Shown: positions 50,666 through 63,317, counted from the stretch's first letter. The stretch is DNA of 64,000 nt from Sinonovacula constricta (GCA_007844125.1 CM017564.1:13106108-13170107); one strand, 5' to 3'. Program-made: numbers and translations. Notes: generated by a model not told the origin, from the sequence alone.

Positions 50666-50700
50666 AAGATCTGGCCAGTATGATGATTGAGAATAATGAT
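50666..50700 (+). other. Micro-exon-like segment
   Basis: GTTTGTGTTATAG precedes; GTAAGT follows. One frame reads EDLASMMIENND. Good borders, but no partner exon was found. Confidence 0.2.
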
Positions 50701-50701
50701 G

Positions 50702-51545
50702 TAAGTAAATTTAAAATTCCATTTGTTAAAACACCGCCAAAGCACTCATCGTTGCACTACAAATTGTCTGGAAGAAAATACAGTATCTGTGGTTCTACAC
50801 ACGTTCTACATGTGAGATATTAATATTAATATCAATATAAATATATTAATAATCCTTTAGACATACAATGCACATATAACACGTTTTCACAACCGAACAT
50901 AACATCAATTACAGTGTTGCTGAAAACCCAACTTGTATAGTTCTATAATTTAAGCATAATTTATTGCCAACTTTGAATGGGATACAGATAAGAGAGACGT
51001 CATTATCACAATTCGACAAAATGATCACAACGTGTCAAATTATGGTTTCTGCTAACACTAAAACATGCTCTTACCTTGTTACATAATCCTTTACACATAT
51101 CTAGGCATTTGGTAAATACCACGAATACTTCCTACAGAGATATACACTGTATTATACAGTGACCACACGTGGCACATATCTGAAAACTCGGCATTCGCTG
51201 AATTATATCCCACAATTCCACAAGGTAAACAAGTAAATACAATGTTTACAAAGTTTGTAAAGCACATGTGTAAACCTGGTTGGTAAGTTGTCTGTTGTGA
51301 TCTTTTACAACTTCTGGTGTACAGATATATATATATCCTACTTGAAGAACGAACAATACGTTGACGACTGCATTCATACTACGGTAGCCCACACACGCCT
51401 TATTTTTTAACAAATGTCGTGCATTTTTTGGCGTTGTCTGTAAGCTCTCGCGGAAAGTTGGAACTCATCTGGCTGCAGCAGTTTTCGGTGAGTAAGAAAG
51501 CTAAAATGACAAAACATGACACATAGATAATCGTAACTGTTCGGC
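50702..51545. other. Intergenic, no gene seen
   Basis: AT-rich with no repeat or gene recognised. Confidence 0.4.
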
Positions 51546-51546
51546 G

Positions 51547-51858
51547 GTATCCGTCAGGCGCGTATCTGCCATGACGCACTTTACGAACGTGCGTAACATC
51601 CGTCCGAAAAATTGAAAATCAAAAAGTACCAAAAACACTAACAAAGTCGATGCCTAACCCGGGTTAGGAATGATATATTTTATTTCCGTAGTTTCTATAT
51701 TATAAAATCTTTTACCACACCAATCAAATTGACAAGGTTTAAAATGATTAAACTTATACACGTCAGGATTTTAGTCATTCATATTTTGCATTTAGTTCCT
51801 CGCATATCGTATTTAACCTGTTATTAATTAGAAAAGAACCGAATGTATTCAAATGATT
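51547..51858 (-). repeat. Interspersed element, one of an inverted pair
   Basis: Contains GCACTTTACGAACGTGCGTA, the palindrome CTAACCCGGGTTAG and AGAAAAGAACCGAATGTATTC. The reverse complement recurs at 57888-58148 with a gap of about 50 bp. Confidence 0.8.
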
Positions 51859-51859
51859 T

Positions 51860-53600
51860 TGAATGGGTTTGTAAAGCATATGCTTCCATTTAGTAAAGGG
51901 GAGATTGTTTTTAACAAAAACAGAAACTCCACCTGGCAGGGACATTTTAAATACTTAAAATACAACACACTTTAAAATGTAAGGAACGCACGTGAAACAT
52001 TCTTTAGACCACATGTCATTTAAAGTGGCCAGACATGGCACAACCAGTTATAACACATGCGTAAAGGTGTTACTGTAAATAACATGTGGGTTTACTAATT
52101 TAAAGAGATTACTTTAAAACAATAGATGAAAAAAACTGCCTTTTTCATGGCGTTTATAATTTCATTTTACTATTTTGAAAGTCTTAACAGAATATACATA
52201 ATTCGAACTATGACAAAGTGTGTTGCTGATCTGCTGTTTAAGTTCAAATCTATTATTTTTTTATCACATAGTTCTTATTTTATATAGTCATACACTAGAA
52301 TTTCATTTCCTGAATACAAATTGCAATATTTGTTGAACCAAACATAACAGGTGGACAACCACTCCCTACCATGATACCATCGGCTCATACATTCACCTCT
52401 GTTATTGGCTCACTTAATGTCGGGACTACTTTTCGATCCACGTGACTTTCAAAAAGTCACATGATATTAAAGATGGTGACACCGGATTTTCTCTGGTCTC
52501 TTCGAATATGACGGGTAAAAGATGAAAAATAACACTTTTACCATACCCATATTTACTTCAATATATGTCTTTTTTAGTAGATGTTTATTCATTTTATGTA
52601 GAAGTATTATTTTAATTCGAAAATATCCTTAAAATAACACTTTAAAATTTCCGTCAAAAATCTTGACGTGAGCCCATTGCAGAGGTGTCTGAGAGAGGAA
52701 CGAACGACAACTCTGCATGGGAGATTGGTGGACAACTGCATATCTGAATACATACAAGTAAACAAATGTTTGTTATAATGTAAGCATATATGAAAATAAT
52801 GTCTTAGTGTATAAGGTATAATAACTATTGAATTAGAAATCTTGTTTTATTGTGTAATGTGTGTGTTTGTTTTTACTGTTGCTTCAATGTTAAATACAAG
52901 TTTGAAAATATATATGCGAGGATGCATATTTACAGTTCTTGCGAAAGTGTGTGGGGTATTTTAATATTTTAGTCATATTAAATAAACCTATAATATATCA
53001 CAATTATGCCATTTTATATACTGTTTTTCTTGATTATTTACAATTTTACATGCAAAAGAACGTAAAATGGAATTAAATGTCAAAACACATCTATATATTT
53101 GTCTTATCTCACATTGTGTTCAAAACACGAAAAAGGCGTGTGTGATTGAGGGTTATCGGTTTGAAGAGATTAAAACCGCGTTATCGCTAACCGGCACAGC
53201 AAAATAAAGTTTATTTTTGATATAAGCATACATTAAACTACAAGAATCACACACTTTTATTTCTGTTGCAATTTTGTCTACCTTTGGCCCTTTTTCATGT
53301 ACGTTTTACCATACTATATACCAAACTTTGTCCATGTCGCTTTCAACAGTCTATTCAGTCTTAGTTTCAACTCGATCACAATAACTCGACCCATGATACT
53401 CAGGATTTTAATTTTAATTGATATAAAATTCTTTCAAGCTAAACAAAACAGACGTCGATTTACGTTTTTTTGTAATAATAAGATAATTTAAACGAAAATT
53501 AAGTGCAAACACGGTTCAATATCAAGGTGGAAATTGAATGTCAAATGTACATGTATTCCGCACTTTGCTTTTGTTTCTACACCTATTACTACGACAACAA
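51860..53600. other. Intergenic; possible promoter and first exon near 52.4-52.76 kb
   Basis: Around 52420-52510 there is an inverted CCAAT (TTATTGGCTC), an E-box CACGTGAC and a local rise in GC. An ATG at 52717 reads MGDWWTTAYLNTY up to a possible donor GTAAAC at 52758. It could be the start of a + strand gene, but no second exon was found. The rest is AT-rich and featureless. Confidence 0.2.
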
Positions 53601-53619
53601 CAACGACGATGACGACGAC

Positions 53620-53894
53620 TTAGCAGTACTAGTAGTAGTATCATTGTAGTAATTGTTGTAGTAATTGTAGTAGTAGTAGTAGCAGCAGTAGTAGTAGTAG
53701 TAGTAGTAGTAGAAGTAGTAGTAGTGGTAGCAGTAGTAGTGGTAGTAGTAGTAGTAGTAGTAGTAGTAGAAGTAGTAGTAGTGGTAGTAGTAGTAGTGGT
53801 AGTAGTAGTACTAGTAAAAGTAGTAGTGGTAGCAGAAGTAGCAGTAGTAGTAGTAGTACTAGTAGAAGTAGTAGTAGTGGTAGTAATAGTACTA

Positions 53895-53931
<37 letters not shown>

Positions 53932-54312
53932 CTGTAATAGAAGCAGAAGCAATAGTAGCAGTGGTAGTAGTAGTAGCGGTAGAAGTAGTAGTAGCAGCAG
54001 CAGTAGTAGTAGTAGCAGTGGTTATAGTAGTTGTAGTAGTATTAGCAGTAGTAGTAGTAGTCGTAGCAATGGTAGTAGTAGTAGTTGTCGTAGTAGTAGT
54101 AGCAGTAATAGTATCATTAGTAGTAGTAGTAGAAGCAGTAGTAATAGTAGTAGTAGCAGTGGTAGTAGTAGAAGTAGTAGTAGTAGCAGTAGTAGTAGTA
54201 GTAGTAGCAGTAGTAGTAGTAGTAGTAATAGTAGTAGTAGCAGTAATAGTAGTAGTAGAAGTAGTAGTAGTAGCAGTAGTAGTAGTAGTAGCAGTAGTAG
54301 TAGTTGTTGTTG
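53620..54312 (+). repeat. Imperfect TAG trinucleotide array, 690 bp
   Basis: GTA/GCA/GAA triplets with TGG and TAC interruptions, ending (GTT)n. Same motif type as 47695-48290. The 205-codon Val-rich ORF is an artefact. Confidence 0.95.
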
Positions 54313-54707
54313 TTATATATGTAGTAAGTTGTTTTCTTTAATACCTCCAGCTCTTTTTTCCACTACTACCTACTCAATTATATTTAATTCAACCCCATTA
54401 GTATTGCTAGTGTCCCATTAACCGCCAGGTTGTGCCCCGTTTATCTACTGACGGTTAGGCAATCGTCTATTGTTGGAAAGTCACGCCGGCCTTTGAGTAG
54501 ATAAATGATAAAACCTTCTGTATGTACGTCATTACGACCATAAAGATACTCAATTTTATTTATTTGACAATCGCCACTTGTAAGTTGCCACGAAGTTGTT
54601 AGAAATTTAAAACATATCTTCAAATAACATTTAGAGACGCAATCCTCAATACATAAATTTTGAAGTATAGTGCGTCACAACCCGGACAATTAGTGGCGTG
54701 GGGGGTT

Positions 54708-54945
54708 GGGGCGCCCGTGGCCAAGCGGTTAGAGTCGCCGACTCCTCAGCCCCTCACCGCGTGGGTTCGAGTCTCGGTCGGGGCGAGAACTTATATAAGG
54801 GGAGATTTTTCAGCTAACCTCCGGTGCGTCAGTGGTTCTAACCAGACGTAAGTCTGGGGTCTCCCTCCACCAATAATTAGCTGGATATCGCCAATATGAC
54901 CATAATTGTGTCGGTCCGATGTAACAAAAACAAAAACAAACGATT
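54708..54945 (+). mobile_element. SINE-1 copy, well preserved
   Basis: GGCGCCCGTGGCCAAGCGGT head (A box-like), B box GGGTTCGAGTC, CAGACGTAAGTCTGGGGTCT, CTCCACCAATAATTAGCTGG, and (AAAAAC)n tail. The cleanest copy for a family consensus. Confidence 0.9.
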
Positions 54946-55261
54946 TTAGCTGCCTATGGAATAAAAGATGTTAGGACATATTTCTTGAATAAATAATACA
55001 ATGTTATAGAACACTATATACATGTACATCTTAGACTAATTCGTTATCTCGTGATTGATGTAAATTATAACAAGTAATGCATTTAATTGCAGTGACTTGG
55101 ATTTTCAAGGTGCCAAAACAAAATAGAAAATGAGAACAATTGCATTTTAAACGTTATATGATATCATTAATAACCATAACATTGCTATCAGGGGTCGTTT
55201 TTAATGTCTGAGGTCTTCCTTCTCCACTAATAACGTATAAACCTTACAAATGAATAGAATG

Positions 55262-55725
55262 ATTCAGTGATCTTTGCTCGCTTAATTAGACTTTGTAGAC
55301 CAAAGGTGTTAATCTGCGATGCGTCGGTTGTTCTACTCAAGTCTGGGCGTCTCCCTCCACCAATAAGTAGCTGGGATTGGGATTGAGATGGGATTTGCCG
55401 GCATTTTTGCCGATACTGTGCAGCGACATTTCTATCATTATAGCACAGGGGCACTTATGAGGTGCCCAGGGACTGAACCCGGCCGGACCATTATACTGAC
55501 ACCGACGAGCCAGGCGTAATGCTGTTCCCTTAGCCCCGAGCGTTAGGAGGGAAGCCACTACTTCCAACTTTAAAGTCTTTGGTTTGACCCGGCCGGGGTT
55601 TGAACCCGCAATCTCCCGATCCGCAAGCCGCGCTCTACCACCTGAGCTATTGCGGCCGGTTAATAAGTAGCCAGACTTCGCCAATATGATCATAATCGTA
55701 CTGGTACAATATAAAAAAAAACACA
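55262..55725 (+). mobile_element. SINE-1 (variant head) split by SINE-2
   Basis: TTTGCTCGCTTAATTAGACT, GACTTTGTAGACCAAAGGTG and CTCCCTCCACCAATAAGTAG up to 55371, then SINE-2, then CAGACTTCGCCAATATGATC and an A-rich tail. Confidence 0.82.
55372..55661 (-). mobile_element. SINE-2 copy nested in SINE-1
   Basis: Reverse copy from GGGATTGGGATTGAG to CTGAGCTATTGCGGCCGG. Target duplication AATAAGTAGC at 55362-55371 and 55662-55671. The 129-codon - strand ORF (55337-55726) is read through both SINEs. Confidence 0.92.
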
Positions 55726-55774
55726 ATGATTTTTCTAACCACTAAATTAGCTCGAACGCCATTATGGCTCGCTG

Positions 55775-56030
55775 GTTTGTTTTGTTTGTTTTTCAAATCG
55801 ATCGCAGGGATCACTTATAATCCTTATATCGACGGCTAGCTTTGTGGTGGATAATGATCCCAGACACAAGTCTGGAAAGAACCACCGACGCACCGCAAGC
55901 CAGCTGGAAGACCTTCTTGCATTAAGTCCTTTGCCCTGATCGGGACTCGAACCCACATGGTGAGAGGCTTAGCTGTCAGAGAAGTTACAATCTGGGGACT
56001 CTACCACTACGCCACTAGCGCCCATTGGAT
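55775..56030 (-). mobile_element. SINE-1 copy, reverse
   Basis: CCCAGACACAAGTCTGG, GAACCACCGACGCACCGCAA, GGACTCGAACCCACATGGTG and head TACGCCACTAGCGCCC. Confidence 0.87.
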
Positions 56031-56031
56031 T

Positions 56032-57530
56032 CTCCAAACGACAATATGTTCAAGGATGGCGTATAAAATCTGGCGTCATTGTATTATTTTAATAAATGTT
56101 CAATGTGTTTAAGAAAAGTGTTTGCTTTTTTAGCAAAAAGTGAAAAAGGCAAAAAGTGACCATGTCGCTATAGAAAATTTTCTCTTTGTGTGCAAGACAT
56201 GGAAATTATACCTCCACCCCCACCCCTACCCACCCAACGCTGAACAGGTCAATTTAATCAAAGTTATAAGTTATAAATAAGTTAGGTCCTTGTATAGGTA
56301 ATGTCCCAGGTACACTCTAACATGTACTGATTGAGACGAGATCAAATACGAGAAAATTAATCTATATTTATAGTTCTTTATGTAGGGCGTTTGTGATTGA
56401 ACTGGCCAATAAAAGTACCCAGGTCTACTTGGATCGAGATCTTTGTAATAAAGGAATGCGTTATTTACTTATTTTTGAATGTGTCAGCCGTAGATTTAGG
56501 AGGGGCAGGGTGGGATGCATCTGACGTGAGTCCCCTAAAATTGCCAGACGAAACATAAACTATAAATCCTGTACATACGTGGAAAATAGTCAACTAGTAT
56601 ATTACGTTCAATACCACGAACTCCCCGCAGTGATTACTTCCCTTGATAGTTAAGTAGCAACGCGTGACGTAATCGCTGTGAGGAGATTGTCAATACCAGA
56701 TAAACGTCGGTTCGCACTGACTTTACAGACTTTTTAAACTTCAACCCACTGTATTTCAAATTGCTACTACCGGCTATAGTAGAACTGAATATATATTCAC
56801 TTAGATTTTTTTTATTAAGTCCTGTGGTCCAAAACAAAGAAATATTCAAATTCATTTGAACAATAAATAGATGTGCATCTACTACTCACATCTATGGCCA
56901 TAAAAACCATCAAGACAAAGTTACTTTAGTTTGTTTTCTTTTATACGAAAGGCGAAAATCTGTGTTCAACAAAACTTGATATTTAATCCAAACATCATCA
57001 TTTATTACATTTTTTGCACCCATGTCTATACAGGGCATGCACGTCAGCAAAAATGGGATTAAATCCCTAAATTTATCTTTTAGTTTCACATACAATCTAC
57101 GCCTTTGGTCTAGGTCAACAAGTCCAATGGATCAGCAAACTGCAATAATTTAAAAAAAATCCATACGATGCAACAGATATTTGCGTTCATATGACACGCC
57201 CAGGTTCATTGTGCAAAACATTGGCGATAAACAGTTTTTCTTAATTAAAATTGATGTACCGGTATATTTGATACATATACTTGATCATGAATTGGGACAA
57301 AAAAAAATCAACTGAATGTCGAAAATCAGTTTTAAAATCTATAAAAACAACAACAAAAACAACAAACAAAAATAATAATAATAAAATAAAATTCATGTGT
57401 GTTTTTATGCGCGTGACGTCATTTTTAACCATTTTAATCAGAGGTCACAGGGATCATGTCGGCTATCAGGCACGAACATCAACTTTCAGGGACGTAGCTT
57501 GACAGAAAATCACGTGTATGCACTTTAATG
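56032..57530. other. Intergenic, no gene seen
   Basis: AT-rich with a C-rich patch CCCCCACCCCTACCCACCC near 56216. No ORF with support. Confidence 0.4.
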
Positions 57531-57539
57531 GGTGGGTAG

Positions 57540-57567
57540 TGTGTGTGTGTGTGGGGGGGGGGGGGGG
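57540..57567 (+). repeat. (TG)n followed by a 15-base G run
   Basis: TG repeat then G at 57553-57567. Same architecture as 47191-47239. Confidence 0.95.
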
Positions 57568-57887
57568 CGGAATTTTGTATATATGCTTTTGCTACGCTTT
57601 TCAGTAACAATTAATAAATCTTCGTACCTATAGGCATTAGGCGCTATAGATTGTGTGATTAGAGTATCCAAAGCTCATGCATACACCGCGACGACCGTCC
57701 CCTTCATTTTTTTCATTTTTGGCATTTTGCTTTTTTTATAAAAAATTGAGTAGGCACGTGCCTACAGTGCCTAAAGGAAGCTACGCAAGTGACTTTATGT
57801 TAAAAAGTAGTCTATAGGCGAGCAGGCGCGTGTGTGGGTCGTTTTTGAAGTTACGCACAATTACAAGGGCAATAACCTTTGTAGTAA

Positions 57888-58148
57888 TACTTTTGAATAC
57901 ATTCGGTTCTTTTCTAATGAATGACAGGTAAAATATAAGTTTAATCATTTCAAACCTTTTCGACTTGATTGGTGTGGTAATAAGATTTTATAACATAGAA
58001 ACTACGGAAATAAAATATGTCATTTCTAACCCGGGTTAGGAATCGACTTTCTTAGTGTTTTTGGTACTTTTAGATTTTTTTCGATGTTTCGAATGGAGGT
58101 TACGCATGTGCGTAAAGTGCGTAGTGGCAGAAACGCGCCTGCAGGGGA
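57888..58148 (+). repeat. Interspersed element, inverted partner of 51547-51858
   Basis: GAATACATTCGGTTCTTTTC, CTAACCCGGGTTAGGAATCG, TACGCATGTGCGTAAAGTGC. An internal 50-bp segment present in the other copy is missing. Confidence 0.8.
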
Positions 58149-58344
58149 GTTTAAATCTACGTTATCGATAGCATTACGCACACCTACGTGGAATGTGGAT
58201 TTATTTACACAGTTAGTGATGGATTTATGTTCTACCAACTGTATATTATTGGGCAGGGCAGAATACAGAAAAGTTTAGATTCAAGTTATCCAGGGTGGAT
58301 ACTGCATATAAATTTGAATATACATACATACCAACCTAAGATTT

Positions 58345-58475
58345 ATTGCTTTGTTTTTGAAATACATCGCAGCAACACAATGGTTCTCTCTAGCGACGTC
58401 CAGCTATTTTGGTGAGAGAAGATCCCAACAAAGAAGTCAGACTTATGTCTGGGTAAAACCACGCCGTATTCACAC
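58345..58475 (-). mobile_element. SINE-1 tail fragment
   Basis: TTTTTGAAATACATCGCAGC, GACGTCCAGCTATTTTGGTG, GACTTATGTCTGGGTAAAAC; head missing. Confidence 0.7.
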
Positions 58476-58524
58476 TGTAGTGTTCCATTGTGTAAACAGA
58501 AATGGTCAGTCACTTATGCTACGC

Positions 58525-58573
58525 CAATCGGAACACCTCGGATAATTCACGAATTCCCCGAGGAGTTCCGATT
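58525..58573. mobile_element. 49-bp minimal TIR-3 derivative
   Basis: CAATCGGAACACCTCGGATA followed after a few bases by CCCGAGGAGTTCCGATT: two TIRs and almost no interior. Flanked by the 10-bp duplication TATGCTACGC at 58515-58524 and 58574-58583. Confidence 0.85.
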
Positions 58574-59139
58574 TATGCTACGCCTGAATATATATCAAAG
58601 CGTTTAAAGCGCTGTTTGAGCGTTGTAATTTTAACCCTGAAAGCAAATAACGTAAGCACATAATTTACTGAGTTAAACATAAACTCTTAGTTATTTATTT
58701 CGTTTATACTTCTACACTTTGATCTGAATCTAAGTCCCGATTGCACCATTGTTTTCAGAATGAACGATAACTTTGAGATGTTAAGAATGACCTGTCATAA
58801 CCATGTACAGAGCCGTAAAAGGCAGTGAGGCTGCGTGCTCGACGGGGAGGGATACTTGTAAATATCTAGACCTAGTAGATAATGCATAGCCAGTGGAACA
58901 CTCGTTCTAATGACATTTTGTTACATACGTTTGTCCATTTCCTCTGGTCACGGAATGATACTTATGGTCGGCGATGTCCATTCATAAATTAGCATTTCAC
59001 GTATATCTGCATTACATAATATAATCACTTTAACATATATCTTTAAGGCAATTACAATATTAAGTTCAACATATCTCCATGTGACCATTGGTTGTTTCCA
59101 CGACTCAAAGAAATGCTAGCAGGACGCCGTTTTGTTTCT

Positions 59140-59407
59140 CAGTGTTTGTTTTGTTTTTTGTTACATCGCACCGACACAATTAGGGTCATGTACATAGTTT
59201 CCATGTGATGTCATAGGCACTGATAAGACAGTTCAAGGCCGCCATCTTTGAAGGCAGAAACTTATGCAGGCCGAAATCTCGCAATATGTGCTGTATTAAA
59301 CTTACCGTGTTTTTATTTTCCAGTCTTTTTATACTGAATTTTATATCAAGTTTATCAGCTTTTATGAAGTATTTTAAATATCAAAGCTATATTTTGATAG
59401 TTTAAAA

Positions 59408-59447
<40 letters not shown>

Positions 59448-59600
59448 TACACGGTTCATTCGGTTTAAGGATGAGCCAATAATTTTAAAATCTCCTCACA
59501 TCAAAGTTCTCGCCCCGACAGTGACTTGGACCCACGTGGTGAGGGGCTGAGGAGTTACAAATCGGCAACTCTAACCGGTCGGCCACGAACGCCCCCACCT
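59140..59600 (-). mobile_element. SINE-1 copy with TIR-1 remnant replacing its middle
   Basis: Tail TTGTTACATCGCACCGACAC at 59155; head with ACTTGGACCCACGTGG and GGCCACGAACGCCCCC at 59520-59595. Between them is a TIR-1 left half. Confidence 0.75.
59191..59490. mobile_element. TIR-1 MITE, left part only, with long A run
   Basis: ATAGTTTCCATGTGATGTCA onwards matches the family to GGATGAGCCAATAATTT, then stops; the right TIR is lost. An A run of about 36 is at 59409-59445. Confidence 0.75.
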
Positions 59601-61080
59601 GGTCTGTTCTACCAGTGTTTGTAGCAAACACCTTAAGATGAGTATGCCCAGCCTTCAGAAAGTAGGTAGATCGATGCAAATTATGCATGAAAGCAGGAGG
59701 GACATACTTTTAAAGACGAAAGTAACACAACATTTACGCATAGCTTAAAATTTTGGGAAAAGCTGCCTTTTTTACGAACATGAAAATGACTCTCGTAACA
59801 AATCTCCAGGTATTTTAAAAGTATTTCTGACAATAGTAAGTAGCACATTATCTTCACACAATCGAAGAACTATTTTCAAAGCGGAAGAACAAATCTTCCA
59901 AACCGGCTTGTTGTGACGCGTCCTAGTAAAGCGGTTCGAGGCTAAATGATGCCACCCTCTACAGATACAGAATGGTGTCGCTGGTGCGCGGACTAGCGTT
60001 TTTAAAGTAGTCGCTACTGGATGCTCACATTCAAATTCGGAATCCTTATAGGCTAGATTAAGCCCAAAAACAGTCAAAGCGTCGGCACCATCTGTACGAG
60101 TTTAACAGACATTTTTTACTGAACAATGATGACGTAATAAACAAAAAGGTTCAATAAACTTAGGATTAATTTATTGAACAATTTGTCTTTTTAATTTACA
60201 GGTTTACAAACACATACAAAACATTATCTCCATTGAGCTAGAACGTTCATGGTTGTCTACAAGTGTAGGATATCAAAATACACTGATTACCTACTTTAGA
60301 AGTCGCTATACATATGTAGCCAATCAAAAGCTATGAAAATTCAAATTCCTCAGCGATTTATTTCAATAGAACTCCTTTCTATTTTACAATGAACCAAAAA
60401 GATCGATCTATTTCATTTAACCGTTTTATTTTCAACTGCGAATGTGCAACAAACCACGCATTCTGGCTTGACTCCTCCCCTTGTGACAAGTTTGAACACG
60501 TCAAGACGACTGACAGTTTGATTGACAGTTTTATGGGGCGGATAACATGTCATTTTGGTAGAACAGGTGAAAGTGAGGCGGGGACTTCTATGTCGGATAG
60601 AATCTATTAAGGCGTTTCCATAGAAAATAGAAGCATGCACTCGCTGAACTCGTTTCTATTTCGGCTTCTATTTCTATAGAATCTTAAAAGACCCTATCTA
60701 ATACTTAATATCTACAACGTTAAAGGTCCTATTTTGTGGTTGGCAGAGAACACATTACAATAACACCAAATTGTCTTGTATAAAAGAAAATACACGTACA
60801 AAAAAGTGCATTGGAAACATAATACAGTAATAAAATAAAGTGAATATTTCAAAAAAGTGCACAATAGGACCTTTTAAATTTGCTCAAAGATTTACTTCAT
60901 GCTTGCAAATATTTTTCAAACATGTCAAAATAATTCATAACTATATTTCGTACATACTTGTACACTTATATTTCATTGTTTTGTTTTGGCTAGAATAAAA
61001 TAAATCTGCTGGAGAAATATAATAAATACATAGGCAGAATAACAAATTTTAATTGGTTAATATAAATCTATTGATTTATC
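59600..61080. other. Intergenic, no gene seen
   Basis: Short overlapping ORFs on both strands (59772-60077, 60389-60640) lack splice borders or motifs. AT-rich. Confidence 0.4.
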
Positions 61081-61083
61081 AGA

Positions 61084-62808
61084 TGACTAGCACATCAGCA
61101 AGACTTACACATGGGCAATCAGAGTCACATCAGCAAGACTTACCCATGGGCTATCAGAGTCACATCAGCAAGACTTACACATGGTCTATCAGAGTCACAT
61201 CAGCAAGACTTACACATGGTCTATCAGTCACACCATCAAGACTTACACATAGGCTATCAGTCACATCAGCAAGACTTACACATGGTGTATCAGTCACATC
61301 AGCAAAACTTACACATGGGCAATCAGTCACATCAGCAAGACTTACAAATGGGGTATCAGAGTCACATCAGCAAGACTTACACATGGGCTATCAGGGTCAC
61401 ATCAGCAAGACTTACACATGGTCTATCAGTCACATCAGCAAGACTTACACATGGGCTATCAGAGTCACATCAGCAAGACTTACACATGGTCTAACAGAGT
61501 CACATCAGCAAGACTTACACATGGTCTATCAGTCACATCAGCAAGACTTACACATGGTCTATCAGAGTCACATCAGCAAGACTTACACATGGGCTATCAG
61601 AGTCATATCAGCAAGACTTACACATGGTCTATCAGAGTCACATCAGCAAGACTTACACATGGTCTATCAGAGTCATATCAGCAAGACTTACACATGGTCT
61701 ATCAGTCACATCAGCAAGACTTACACATGGTCTATCAGAGTCACATCAGCAAGACTTACACATGGTCTATCAGTCACATCAGCAAGACTTACATATGGTC
61801 TATCAGTCACATCAGCAAGACTTAAACATGGGCAATCAGAGTCACATCAGCAAGACTTACACATGGTCTATCAGTCACATCAGCAAGACTTACACATGGG
61901 CTATCAGAGTCACATCAGCAAGACTTACACATGGTCTATCAGAGTCACATCAGCAAGACAAACATGGGCTATCAGAGTCACATCAGCAAGACTTAAACTT
62001 GGTCTATCAGAGTCATATCATCAAGACTTACACATGGTCTATCAGAGTCAAATCAGCAAGACTTACACATGGTCTATCAGTCATATCAGCAAGACTAACA
62101 CAGGGTCTATCAGTCACATCAGCAAGACTTACACATGGTCTATCAGAGTCACATCAGCAAGACTTACACATGGTCTATCAGAGTCACATCAGCAAGACTT
62201 ACACATGGTCTATCAGTCATATCAGCAAGACTTACACATGGTCTATCAGTCACATCAGCAAGACTTACACATGGTCTATCAGTCACATCAGCAAGACTTA
62301 AACATGGGCAATCAGAGTCACATCAGCAAGACTTACACATGGTCTAACAGTCATATCAGCAAGACTTACACATGGTCTATCAGAGTCACATCAGCAAGAC
62401 TTACACATGGGCTATCAGAGTCACATCAGCAAGACTTACACATGGGCTATCAGAGTCACATCAGCAAGACTTACACATGGTCTATCAGTCACATCAGCAA
62501 GACTTACACATGGTCTATCAGAGTCACATCAGCAAGACTTACACATGGTCTATCAGAGTCACATCAGCAAGACTTACACATGGGCTATCAGAGTCACATC
62601 AGCAAGACTTAAACATGGGCTATCAGAGTCACATCAGCAAGACTTACACATGGTCTATCAGTCACATCAGCAAGACTTACACATGGTCTATCAGAGTCAC
62701 ATCAGCAAGACTTACACATGGTCTATCAGTCATATCAGCAAGACTTACACATGGGCTATCAGAGTCACATCAGCAAGACTTACACATGGTCTACATGTAT
62801 CAGAGTCA
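61084..62808 (+). repeat. 33/35-bp minisatellite, about 50 units
   Basis: GTCACATCAGCAAGACTTAC plus ACATGGTCTATCAGA. Units are 35 bp (with AG) or 33 bp (without), so the frame shifts through the array; the unit has no stop in any + frame. This gives ORFs of up to 519 codons, rich in SHQQDLHMVYQ, that are not credible genes. Confidence 0.95.
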
Positions 62809-63074
62809 CATTCACAATAACAACAGAATATCAATAAAAACTTGTTACATTTCAATATACTATTAAAAGTAGCACTTAATTGCCAGCACACAATTAATGA
62901 AATAACAATTACTGATTATTTTACACATTATTACTCACAATAAGTAATGCACCTTAATTAGAGTCTGTAAAGGTGAAATGCCTGTAAAAAAATGGTAAAA
63001 CTGACAGATTTCTAAGCAAAGCTGAATATTTTATCCTAATAAATGGGCTAATCCCATCACCTCTGAAAACAGAT

Positions 63075-63317
63075 TTGTTTGTTTTGTTTTTTGTTACATC
63101 ACACCAACACAATTATGGTAATATTGGCAACATCCTGCTAATTATTGGTGGAGGAAGACCCCAGACACGCCTGGGTAGAACCACTGGTGTAACACAGATT
63201 AGCTGGAAAACCTCCCTACATGTAAGTTCTGGCCCCGACCAGGACTCGAATCCACGCAGCGAGGGGCTGAGGAGTTTCATGTCAACCACTCTAACTGCTT
63301 GGCCACGGGCGTCCTCT
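63075..63317 (-). mobile_element. SINE-1 copy, reverse
   Basis: TTTTTTGTTACATCACACCA tail, GGTGGAGGAAGACCCCAGAC, B box GGACTCGAATCCAC, head TGCTTGGCCACGGGCGTCC. Confidence 0.9.

Noticed and set aside
47833..54341. Poly-Val and poly-Leu ORFs of 83-205 codons
   Set aside because: Direct products of TAG/CAG-type trinucleotide arrays.
61053..62612. 519-codon ORF as a repeat protein gene
   Set aside because: It follows a 33/35-bp array that has no stop codon in any + frame; the frame changes at every 35-bp unit and overlapping ORFs exist in other frames. No promoter, splice sites or domain.
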